Below are positions 43,512-51,251 of a stretch of DNA of 64,000 nucleotides, in pieces. The DNA comes from Latescibacteria bacterium UBA6620 (GTDB taxonomy: Bacteria; Latescibacterota; UBA2968), in contig DJHM01000061.1 of NCBI GenBank assembly GCA_002433075.1, forward strand, positions 69,490 through 133,489, read 5' to 3'. Under the pieces are notes generated by a model. That model was not told the DNA's origin, searched no databases, and saw nothing but the letters and a program-made list of their open reading frames with translations. The first letter of the stretch is position 1. The number at the start of each line of letters is the position of its first letter. The position numbers were made by a program, and so were the translations under genes.

Positions 43512-44600
43512 GTGGCTGAACGACGAGGAGACGCTTTTCAGGTCGTACGCGACAGCGCGCCTGCGGAAACCTATCGTGGGGCCGTCGTCGGTTGTGGGCG
43601 GATGGGCAGCACGATCGATGACGAACACATCGATATGCCCAACTATCCTTGGCCCTGGGCACACGCACCCGCGATCATCGAGGCGCGAGGGATCGACCTC
43701 GTGTGCGCCTCGGACAGCGACCCCGAAAAACTGGCGGACTTCAGGCGTCGCTGGGGCACGGAGGCGCTCTACACGGACTATCGCGAGATGGTCGAAAAGG
43801 AGCGCCCGGACATCGTATGCCTTACGACCCGTCCAGAACCGCGAGCGGAGATCACCATCGGCCTGGCCGAGATGGGTGTCAAAGCGATTTACGCTACGAA
43901 GCCGATGTGTCGCACATTGGCCGAAGCGGACGCGATGATCGACGCGTGTGCCAAATCGGGGACCATCCTTTCGATCGCCTGCCATCTCAACTGGTACAGC
44001 TACTACACGAAAGCCCGACAGCTCATCGCGGACGGCGTCATCGGACCCCTCAAGTCCGTTGTCTGCCACAGCGCCAGTCCACTCTCCAACATCCAGAGTC
44101 ACAGCCTTGCGCTTATTCGAATGTTCGTCGGCGCACCGGCGAAATGGGTGATCGGCATCATCGACTCGGATGAGCGCGCGGCATCCGACGACGACATCCC
44201 AGGCTCGGGAATCGTGGTTTACGAGAACGGGATTCAGACGATTCTGAACGCACGCGTCGAGACGATCCGCTCGGGTTGGGCGATCGAATTCATTGGTGAA
44301 ACCGGTCGCATCATTTCGCGACACGCCCATTCCCAGTTCGAGATCCAGTCGCCCCATCCCGTAACCGGGGCCCCCACGCGAACGCAGATCCCCGGCCCGT
44401 GGCACCCGCGCAGTTCGATGGTCGACGCCATCGAAGGCGTCTGCCGGTCGATCGAGAAGGGGCGTGAGGAAATTTGTCCCGGCGAGTTCGGTCGGGAAGC
44501 GCTCGAAATCGGGATCACCATTCGCGAATCTCATCGACGAGGCAACGTAAGGGTGGACCTGCCCCTCGAGGATCGATCTTTGAAAATGGGAAACCCCTGA
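43512..44600 (+). CDS. Gfo/Idh/MocA family oxidoreductase
   Basis: About 362 residues from GTG 43512 with CGGAG upstream; earlier in-frame codons to 43431 are not conserved. YRGAVVGCGRMGSTIDDE is the Rossmann motif, AIYATKPMCRT keeps the Lys of the EKP motif but replaces Glu with Thr, and QSHSLALIRMFVG keeps His without the usual Asp. It is most like the gene at 46686 in layout (R-M-G-S, then H-x-x-x-x-I-x-R-x-F). Likely a sugar dehydrogenase or a non-oxidising member. Confidence 0.9.
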   Translation: MAERRGDAFQVVRDSAPAETYRGAVVGCGRMGSTIDDEHIDMPNYPWPWAHAPAIIEARGIDLVCASDSDPEKLADFRRRWGTEALYTDYREMVEKERPDIVCLTTRPEPRAEITIGLAEMGVKAIYATKPMCRTLAEADAMIDACAKSGTILSIACHLNWYSYYTKARQLIADGVIGPLKSVVCHSASPLSNIQSHSLALIRMFVGAPAKWVIGIIDSDERAASDDDIPGSGIVVYENGIQTILNARVETIRSGWAIEFIGETGRIISRHAHSQFEIQSPHPVTGAPTRTQIPGPWHPRSSMVDAIEGVCRSIEKGREEICPGEFGREALEIGITIRESHRRGNVRVDLPLEDRSLKMGNP

Positions 44601-44623
44601 TCAGATCTCAGTCTGTTCGTCTC

Positions 44624-44651
44624 GTAGGGTCACGGCATGCCGTGACCCTAC
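44624..44651. repeat. 28-bp perfect palindrome, copy 2
   Basis: Identical to the copy at 33256-33283, including the flanking CTC and CCT (34 bases identical in all). It lies 17 bases before ATG 44669 of the dehydrogenase gene, within its 5' leader, so it could block or regulate translation if transcribed as a hairpin (inference). Confidence 0.85.
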
Positions 44652-44668
44652 CCTATCAGAGGCACGAT

Positions 44669-45640
44669 ATGCCACGAATGAAACAGCTCGAGAAATTGCA
44701 AGGCTTCGGCAACGTCGAGATGATCGAAGTCGATCGACCCGAACCGGGTCCTGGGCAAGTGCTCGTGAAGGTCAACCGGAGCCTGATCAGCCGCGGCTCG
44801 GAGCTCTTCCATCGCTACGTGCTCGAGGAACCGCGGCCGCCGGAGGTGATGGGCTACTCGGACGCGGGGGAAGTCGTCGAACTCGGACCGGGCGTCTCGG
44901 AGTTCGAGATCGGGCAACGCGTGATGGTCAATGCCCCTCACGCCCAGTATGTCATCGGGAACGTCGAGGGTCGACGCAAGCGAGCCTTCGCCCTGCGGGA
45001 CGACCTCCCCTACGAAACAGCGACGTTCCTTCCCCTGGCGACGAGTTCCGTGATGTGGATGCGAACCTCGCCGATCGAACCAGGCCAGTCGGCCGTCGTG
45101 CTCGGTCAGGGCATCGTGGGGAATCTTTGCGCGCAGATCATCCGGGAGAGGGAGCCCGGACAGGTCATCGTCGTCGATGCGCAGCCCCTCCGATGTGACA
45201 TCGCCCGGAAGTTCGAATACGACACCGTCATCAACGTCTCCGAGGCGGACTCCGTCGAGAAAGTTCGAGAACTGACAGACGGCAAGGGTGCGGATCTTGT
45301 CGTCGAATGCGTCGGCGGCAATGCAGGGATCGAGTCCTTCAAGCAGGCCCAACGGATGCTCGCAGCGGAGGGCGCCATCCACCTCATCGCCAAATACCAG
45401 GGCGGTCCTCTCCCGCTCGACGGCGATCATTTCATGAACAAGCAGCTGGTCGCCGGGATCCGGATCGACACGCCTCGCGAAGAGTGTATGCAGGACGCCG
45501 CCCGAATGCTCATCGACGGTCGGGTCCGGATCGACGACCTCATCACCCATCGCTTGCCCTGGGACCAGACTCCGGACGCCTACCATATGCTCTACAATGA
45601 GCCCGACAAAGCCCTGGGCGTGATCCTCGAATGGGATTAG
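44669..45640 (+). CDS. Zinc-type alcohol dehydrogenase-like (MDR) protein
   Basis: 323 residues of the medium-chain dehydrogenase superfamily. The N-terminal GroES-like domain has PGPGQVLVKVNRSLISRGSE, lacking the catalytic Cys and the structural four-Cys lobe, so no zinc is expected. The NAD(P) motif is VVLGQGIVGNLCAQII (about residue 145), and DLVVECVGGNAGIES follows. Zinc-free members reduce or oxidise a range of carbonyls; BchC-like and sugar-dehydrogenase-like enzymes share this S-x-I-S-x-G-S-E wording. It sits between two Gfo/Idh genes and an epimerase in the same direction. Confidence 0.9.
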   Translation: MPRMKQLEKLQGFGNVEMIEVDRPEPGPGQVLVKVNRSLISRGSELFHRYVLEEPRPPEVMGYSDAGEVVELGPGVSEFEIGQRVMVNAPHAQYVIGNVEGRRKRAFALRDDLPYETATFLPLATSSVMWMRTSPIEPGQSAVVLGQGIVGNLCAQIIREREPGQVIVVDAQPLRCDIARKFEYDTVINVSEADSVEKVRELTDGKGADLVVECVGGNAGIESFKQAQRMLAAEGAIHLIAKYQGGPLPLDGDHFMNKQLVAGIRIDTPREECMQDAARMLIDGRVRIDDLITHRLPWDQTPDAYHMLYNEPDKALGVILEWD

Positions 45641-45887
45641 AGAGAACCACCCTGCCTGCGCCAAGGCTCCGGCAAGACACCAAGGCTCCAAGAAGTACAC
45701 CGCGAAGAACGTGTCTATCGATATAGCGTGGCCCTCAGACGTTGGTCCTGCGGATCAGGACTGGCTCCTCCCCGAGTAGGGCCTCGATTCCGACGGAGCA
45801 CCCTTCTGTGTTCATCTGCCAGCCTTGCCGTAGCTTAAACGAAGGCAGGTGTTCATTTGTGGTTCCCCAGTTCTGTAGGAGACCATC

Positions 45888-46631
45888 ATGAAAATTCTTG
45901 TCACCGGTATGAGCGGACTCATCGGAAAAGCCATCCGCAAGGAACTCGAGGGAGACTACGAACTCCGTGCCCTCAACCGCAGTCCCGTCGAAGGCATTGA
46001 ATGCGTGCAGGCCGACGTATCCGATTTCGATGCGATCCGACCCGCTTTCGACGGTGTGGACCAGGTCGTGCATATGGCCGCGATCGCTCAAGGCAACCCG
46101 GAGTGGGACAAGCTGCTGCCGTTCAACGTCATCGGGACTTACAATGTCTTCGAGGCCGCCCGGCAGGCGGGGGTTCAGCGCGTCATCTCGGCCAGCAGTG
46201 GATCGGTCATCTCGGGAAATGAATCGGTCGACCCCTATCGAGCCCTCGGCGAAGGTCGCTACGACGACGTCGACGAGTGGGATGACCTGACTCATCTCAG
46301 TCCGCTCCACCCGAAGGGCATCTACGGCTGTTCCAAGGTCTGGGGCGAAGCACTGGCCCGCCACTTCTCCGATACGACGGAGATGTCGATGATCTGTCTC
46401 CGCATCGGGGCGGTGAATGAAGAAGACCGCCCTTTGGACACCCGCCAGAAGTCGGTCTGGTGCAGTCAGGGAGACGTCGCTCGAATGGTTCGCGCCTGCA
46501 TCGAGGCGCCCGAGCCCATCGACTATGACATCTTCTTCGTCGTCTCCAACAACAAGTACTCCTATCGCGATATGTCCCATCCGAAAGAGGTTCTGGGATT
46601 CGTTCCTCAAGACAGTGCCGACGATCGCTAG
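45888..46631 (+). CDS. NAD-dependent epimerase/dehydratase (extended SDR), uronate-dehydrogenase-like
   Basis: 247 residues. ILVTGMSGLIGKAIRKEL is the extended-SDR nucleotide motif, VVHMAAIAQG the N-x-A-type strand, SASSGSVISGN the Ser, and YGCSKVWGEALAR the Y-x-x-x-K pair. ICLRIGAVNEEDRPLD resembles uronate dehydrogenase (R-I-G-S), so oxidation of a hexuronate or similar aldose at C1 is plausible (inference). The length, shorter than UDP-sugar epimerases, supports that branch. GGAGACCATCATG gives a ribosome site. Confidence 0.88.
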   Translation: MKILVTGMSGLIGKAIRKELEGDYELRALNRSPVEGIECVQADVSDFDAIRPAFDGVDQVVHMAAIAQGNPEWDKLLPFNVIGTYNVFEAARQAGVQRVISASSGSVISGNESVDPYRALGEGRYDDVDEWDDLTHLSPLHPKGIYGCSKVWGEALARHFSDTTEMSMICLRIGAVNEEDRPLDTRQKSVWCSQGDVARMVRACIEAPEPIDYDIFFVVSNNKYSYRDMSHPKEVLGFVPQDSADDR

Positions 46632-46685
46632 GCGTGGATTTACAAGCAATGACCTGTAATCGAATCCTTCCGTAGAGAGGAATCA

Positions 46686-47738
46686 ATGACAACCTACACC
46701 GTGGGCGTGATCGGCTGCGGCCGGATCGCTAGCCTCCTCGAGCAGGAGCCCGAACGCGGCACCCCCAATACCCACGCTGGCTGCTATGATCACGTCGACC
46801 GTTCGAGGATCGTTGCCGCAGCTGACGCACACGACGAACGACGGATCGCCTTCGGCGCCCGTTGGGACGTTCCGTCGATGTATGCCAGCTGGGAGGAGAT
46901 GCTGGACAAGGAGCAACTCGACATCGTCAGTGTCTGCACCTATCCCGTCCCCCATCGCGATATGGTTGTGGCCGCCGCGGAATCCGGGGTCAAAGCCATC
47001 TTCTGCGAGAAGTCGATGGCCGTCACCCTCCGTGAAGCGGACGAGATGATCGAGGTATGTGAGAAGCACGGCGTCCGGCTGAGCATCAATCACGGGCGAC
47101 GGTTCGACTGGCAGTACCGCAAAATCGGGGAGCTTCTCAGCGATGGGACGATCGGAGACCTCCGTGCGATGTCCCTTCACTACTCCGCTGGCCTCGCCAA
47201 CAACGGAACACACTACTTCGATATGCTCCGCTACTTCGCCGGGGACGTCGCCTGGGCAATGGGGCGTCTCGAAGATCCGACCGCACTCGATCCGAGGGGC
47301 AGCGGCTACTTCTCCTTCAAGAGCGGCGTCGAGTGCGTCGTGAATGGCGTCACCGGCGCCAACGCCCAGTATCTATTCGAACTCATAGGAACAGAAGGAC
47401 GCATCGCCGTCACCAATGGCCGTGGGCCCGGTTTCAAGCTCTTCGTCAAAGGCGAAGAACAGTCGTTCCCTGCCGTTCCCGACGACCAGAAGCTGAACAC
47501 CTTCGGAAACGGACGATGCGTCATCCCCCTTTCCGTCGAGGACATCGTCACCAGCCTGGACAGGAACGAAGACACCGTATCGACCGGACAGGACGGTCGA
47601 GCAGCGCTGGAGATGGTCCTGTCGTTCCACGAATCCGAGAAGGCGGGGAACAGTCGGGTCGACTTCCCGTTGGAAAACATCGACACGCCCGTCCTCGTCA
47701 AGCAGGCCGATTTCGTCAGTGCAGTAAGGCCGGAGTAG
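46686..47738 (+). CDS. Gfo/Idh/MocA family oxidoreductase
   Basis: 350 residues. TVGVIGCGRIASLLEQEPER is the Rossmann motif, IFCEKSMAVTLREADEMIE holds Glu-Lys with Ser in place of Pro, and NNGTHYFDMLRYFAGD is a complete G-T-H-x-x-D motif. AGAGAGGAATCA precedes ATG 46686. A dehydrogenase acting on a sugar or cyclitol is expected. It lies 54 bases after the epimerase and shares direction with it. Confidence 0.92.
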   Translation: MTTYTVGVIGCGRIASLLEQEPERGTPNTHAGCYDHVDRSRIVAAADAHDERRIAFGARWDVPSMYASWEEMLDKEQLDIVSVCTYPVPHRDMVVAAAESGVKAIFCEKSMAVTLREADEMIEVCEKHGVRLSINHGRRFDWQYRKIGELLSDGTIGDLRAMSLHYSAGLANNGTHYFDMLRYFAGDVAWAMGRLEDPTALDPRGSGYFSFKSGVECVVNGVTGANAQYLFELIGTEGRIAVTNGRGPGFKLFVKGEEQSFPAVPDDQKLNTFGNGRCVIPLSVEDIVTSLDRNEDTVSTGQDGRAALEMVLSFHESEKAGNSRVDFPLENIDTPVLVKQADFVSAVRPE

Positions 47739-47752
47739 GGATTCGTCTCTGG

Positions 47753-47778
47753 CGTCCCCGTGCAGAGCACCGGGGACG
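47753..47778. terminator. Hairpin related to the 16940 inverted repeat
   Basis: CGTCCCCG (47753-47760) pairs with CGGGGACG (47771-47778), and TGC with GCA inside with one bulged C. It follows the Gfo/Idh stop at 47738 by 14 bases, a normal place for a terminator, but no T run follows. The core CGTCCCCGTGC is close to CGTCCCTGTGC at 16952. Confidence 0.45.
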
Positions 47779-47976
47779 AGGGTTCGCAAAACACATAGAC
47801 GAGCCCGGCCTTTACGATTCCCAAAGGACCGGGCACCCGACGATACCCGGCGAACGCTTGCCCCTGTGCCTGTCCTGAGCGGAGTCGAAGGGCTCCGCAC
47901 GGGGGCACAGAGCCTGACGCCGTGCCACTCCCACTGTGCTCCAAACAGGGACCTCCCAAATGAACTCAGATTACCA

Positions 47977-49176
47977 ATGACCAAACTGAGACTCGCCGTC
48001 GTTGGTGTCGGCGCGTACGACAGCTCCCGCGCCCGCGGTTACATCGACGTCATCAGCAAACTCGACGATCGATACGAACTCTGCGCCATCTGCGATCGGA
48101 ATCGAACGCCACTCGATGAGGTCGGCGATCGACACGGCATTGACGCACGGTATACCGACTTCGTCGAAATGCTCGAGGCGGAAAAGCCCGACGCCGTCTT
48201 CGTCCTCGTGCCGACCGACGGTCAGACACCCCACGCACTCACCGCGATCGATCACGGTTGTCATATCCTTACCGAGATTCCCTACGCGCTCACGCTCCCG
48301 ATGGGAGATGCCATCGCCCAGGCAGCCGCAGCGAAAGGCGTCCAATGGGAGGTCGCCGAGAATGTCTGGCGGTGGCACAACGAGCAGCTCAAACAGGCCA
48401 TCATCGATTCGGGCATCATCGGGAAGACGACACACGCCAGGCTTTGCTACACGCACGGAAGCTATCACGGCTTCAACGGGGTCCGATCCGTGCTCGGAAA
48501 GCGCGCGCGTCGCGTGCTGGGCTACACGCAACGCATCGACGTCCTGCCATTCACGAACTACGGCGGGGAACCTGAAACCACACGTGTGTGGGACAGCGGA
48601 ACAATCGAGTTCGAAGAGGATGTCGTCTGTCTCTACGAGATGCCGGCGAGTCCCAGTCCGCACGAAATCCATTGGGATGTCGAAGGAACGCACGGTTATC
48701 TCGCCCATCGTGAGCTCGTGGTCTTTCCAGATGGTGAGCGAGTCACCTACCCGATCGAGGAAGGTTACGAAAAGATCGTCGGGGACCAAATCCTGTCCGA
48801 AGTGCGCGTGGAAACCGACCCGCCCATCGTGTGGCACAACCCCTTCAAACAGCACCGCATCTCTTCCACGGACGACATCGCCAAAGCCGAAATTCTGACC
48901 AGTCTCCATCGTTCGGTCACCGAAGGTGCCGATCTCGTCTATGGTCACGCCGCGGGACGGCAGGATATGGAACTGTGGGTCGCCGTCCACGCCAGTCACG
49001 AGCGGGGCAGCCAGTGGATCGATCTGCCCCTGCGTGAGGAAACGGCCGTCGAACGCCGCATCCGCGAGGAATACGTCCGTCGCTATGGCGGCGATCCGGT
49101 CTCCGACTATCAGGTTCTGCTCGGGGCCTCCTTCGGACGACTGAGTGTGATGTGGACCGTCGCAGGCTGGCTGTAG
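47977..49176 (+). CDS. Gfo/Idh/MocA-like protein with altered active site
   Basis: About 399 residues from ATG 47977; in-frame codons to 47866 come from an intergenic repeat. The Rossmann motif is LAVVGVGAYDSSRARGYIDV. At the EKP position it reads LTEIPYALTLP, so the catalytic Lys is replaced by Ile. No G-x-x-H-x-x-D motif is seen; the region reads DVLPFTNYGGEPETTRVWDS. It also carries a C-terminal extension (about residues 345-399). It may be a non-oxidoreductase member (hydrolase-type or regulatory). It overlaps the TonB receptor gene by 25 bases, so the three genes 47977-53222 look co-transcribed. Confidence 0.87.
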   Translation: MTKLRLAVVGVGAYDSSRARGYIDVISKLDDRYELCAICDRNRTPLDEVGDRHGIDARYTDFVEMLEAEKPDAVFVLVPTDGQTPHALTAIDHGCHILTEIPYALTLPMGDAIAQAAAAKGVQWEVAENVWRWHNEQLKQAIIDSGIIGKTTHARLCYTHGSYHGFNGVRSVLGKRARRVLGYTQRIDVLPFTNYGGEPETTRVWDSGTIEFEEDVVCLYEMPASPSPHEIHWDVEGTHGYLAHRELVVFPDGERVTYPIEEGYEKIVGDQILSEVRVETDPPIVWHNPFKQHRISSTDDIAKAEILTSLHRSVTEGADLVYGHAAGRQDMELWVAVHASHERGSQWIDLPLREETAVERRIREEYVRRYGGDPVSDYQVLLGASFGRLSVMWTVAGWL

Positions 49177-51251
49177 AGTTGGGTGGGTTCCTCTTCATTC
49201 TGCTGCTTCAGGTCGGCTGGATCGACGCGCAGCCAGCGGATTCCACTTCGACCTACGAGCTGGAGGATCTCGTTGTTACGGCCACACGCGCCGATCTGCC
49301 CCGGAGCGAGGTTCCCGGTCAGATCACCCTTCTCACCGCCAGCCAGATCCACAATGCCCCGAGCACGACCACCGACGACCTCCTGCGTGGCATTCCCGCC
49401 TTCAGCCTGTTTCGACGAACCAGCAGTGATGTCGGCCATCCGACGACGCAGGGTGTAAACCTGCGCGGGATCGGAGGCAGCGGAGCCAGCCGGTCTCTCG
49501 TCCTGCTGGATGGATTCCCGCTGAACGATCCATTCGGGGGCTGGGTCTACTGGAGCCGCATCCGCCCCCGCTCGATCCGACGGATCGAGGTCCTCCGAGG
49601 CGGTGGCGCGCACCTGTGGGGAAACTATGCGTTGGGGGGCGTCATCCAGTTGCTCACCCGCGAACCTGATGGGATCGGACTGTCGATCGCTGGGGGGAAC
49701 GGCGAAACGTGGTCCATTGATGGTCAGCTTGGAAAGCGGTTCCCCAGGGGCTCCATCAACTTCGAGTTCGGTCACTACGATACGGGTGGCTATCCGGTCG
49801 TCCGCAGGGACCAACGGGGTGCGATCGACATATCCGCGAGCTCTCGATCAACCTCCGCGGCGATTCGGTTGACGAAGACTGCATCGGGGGGGAAGGCGTT
49901 CAACGTTCGGTCCGGTTTCTTCCTCGAAGATCGCGTGAACGGTACGCCTTTGACCGACAATCGCACGGTCGGAGGCAATGTCGCGGCGACGTTTCGCGCA
50001 CCCCTTGCACGAGGTCAGTGGACGTCGCGTGCCTTCGTTCAGCTGCAACGATTCGAGAGTCGCTTCTCTTCGCAGGCCGGCGATCGGTCGATCGAAAATC
50101 CGGCGCTCGATCAGTACAGAGTCCCGTCGTGGGCGACCGGGATCTCCATAGAAGCACTGCAGACCTTCGCCAACCGACACCTGTTCACGTTCGGTGTCGA
50201 CGGGCGGGTCCATTCGGGTGAGACCAACGAACGATTCAGGTTTCTCGACGGGGCCTTCATCCGCGAGCGGGAAGCCGGTGGCGAGCAATGGCTCGTGGGA
50301 GGCTACATCCAGGACGCGATCGACCTAAACGACCGAGTGAGGTTGACGCTCGGAACCCGGATCGATTGGTGGGCCAGTCGATCTGGCCGGCGTCACGAGC
50401 GAAATCTGACGGACAGATCCCCATTCCGCACCGAAGAACCCGCAAACCGGTCCACAGGGACGTTCAGTCCAAAAGGCGCCCTTCACCTGCGCCTCGCGAA
50501 AGACGTTCGTGCGTGGACCTCCCTGTATCGTACGTTTCGCGCGCCGACGATCAACGAACTCTACAGACCGTTTCGAGTTCGGAACGATATCACCGAAGCA
50601 AGCGCGTCGCTCGAGATCGAGCGCCTCATCGGATGGGAAACCGGCTTGCGTTACGAGGGCCGCGAAGCGAGCCTTCAGGGCAGCATCTTCTGGAACCGCG
50701 TGAGCGACCTGATTCTCAACCGTCGAATCGGCGACGGCCCCGGAGTCGTCTCGCCGTGCGGGTTCGTGCCGGGCGGGGGCTCCTGCAGCCAGCGACACAA
50801 CATCGATCGCGTCAACGTCCGCGGCATCGAACTTGAGGCCAGCCTCCGTCTCGCCGGATCTCTCACGATGTCGGGCGCCTATACATTCAGTCACGGCCGG
50901 ATCGCCCGGGCGCAGTTCGACCCCGGGTTGGAAGGTAGCCGTCTGCCCCAGGTTCCCGATCACCGCATTTCGGTCGGGCTTGGGGGACGGGCGGATCGCC
51001 TGCACGGCGTGCTCAGGCTACGCTGGACCGGATCGCAGTTTGAAGATCAGATGAACACGAGATCGCTGTCCTCGTACGCGACCCTCGAGGGGTCGATCGC
51101 TTTTCGGCTGAGCCCGTTCATTGAGGCAACGCTGCAGGCGGAGAACCTTCTGGATCGAACCTACTCGGTCGGCCTGAATGCAGCCGGTCTCGAAACCATC
51201 GGAAAACCACGCCGCGTCACACTGGGCATTCATTTCATCAAGGAGAATTAG
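49152..51251 (+). CDS. TonB-dependent receptor
   Basis: 699 residues. The N-terminus MDRRRLAVELGGFLFILLLQ is a signal peptide with probable cleavage after WIDAQP. A TonB-box-like YELEDLVVTATRAD follows, then the plug (SEVPGQITLLTASQI, GVNLRGIGGSGASRSLVLLD, RIEVLRGGGAHLWGNYALGG) and a barrel of alternating strands ending in PRRVTLGIHFIKEN, close to the usual aromatic-ending C-terminus. It imports a ligand across the outer membrane; the ligand is unknown. The start lies within the upstream gene, and the PQQ dehydrogenase starts directly after its stop (TAG then ATG). Confidence 0.94.
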   Translation: MDRRRLAVELGGFLFILLLQVGWIDAQPADSTSTYELEDLVVTATRADLPRSEVPGQITLLTASQIHNAPSTTTDDLLRGIPAFSLFRRTSSDVGHPTTQGVNLRGIGGSGASRSLVLLDGFPLNDPFGGWVYWSRIRPRSIRRIEVLRGGGAHLWGNYALGGVIQLLTREPDGIGLSIAGGNGETWSIDGQLGKRFPRGSINFEFGHYDTGGYPVVRRDQRGAIDISASSRSTSAAIRLTKTASGGKAFNVRSGFFLEDRVNGTPLTDNRTVGGNVAATFRAPLARGQWTSRAFVQLQRFESRFSSQAGDRSIENPALDQYRVPSWATGISIEALQTFANRHLFTFGVDGRVHSGETNERFRFLDGAFIREREAGGEQWLVGGYIQDAIDLNDRVRLTLGTRIDWWASRSGRRHERNLTDRSPFRTEEPANRSTGTFSPKGALHLRLAKDVRAWTSLYRTFRAPTINELYRPFRVRNDITEASASLEIERLIGWETGLRYEGREASLQGSIFWNRVSDLILNRRIGDGPGVVSPCGFVPGGGSCSQRHNIDRVNVRGIELEASLRLAGSLTMSGAYTFSHGRIARAQFDPGLEGSRLPQVPDHRISVGLGGRADRLHGVLRLRWTGSQFEDQMNTRSLSSYATLEGSIAFRLSPFIEATLQAENLLDRTYSVGLNAAGLETIGKPRRVTLGIHFIKEN

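Noticed and set aside
33256..44651. Palindromes as CRISPR repeats
   Set aside because: There are only two identical copies, 11 kb apart, without regular spacers or cas genes.
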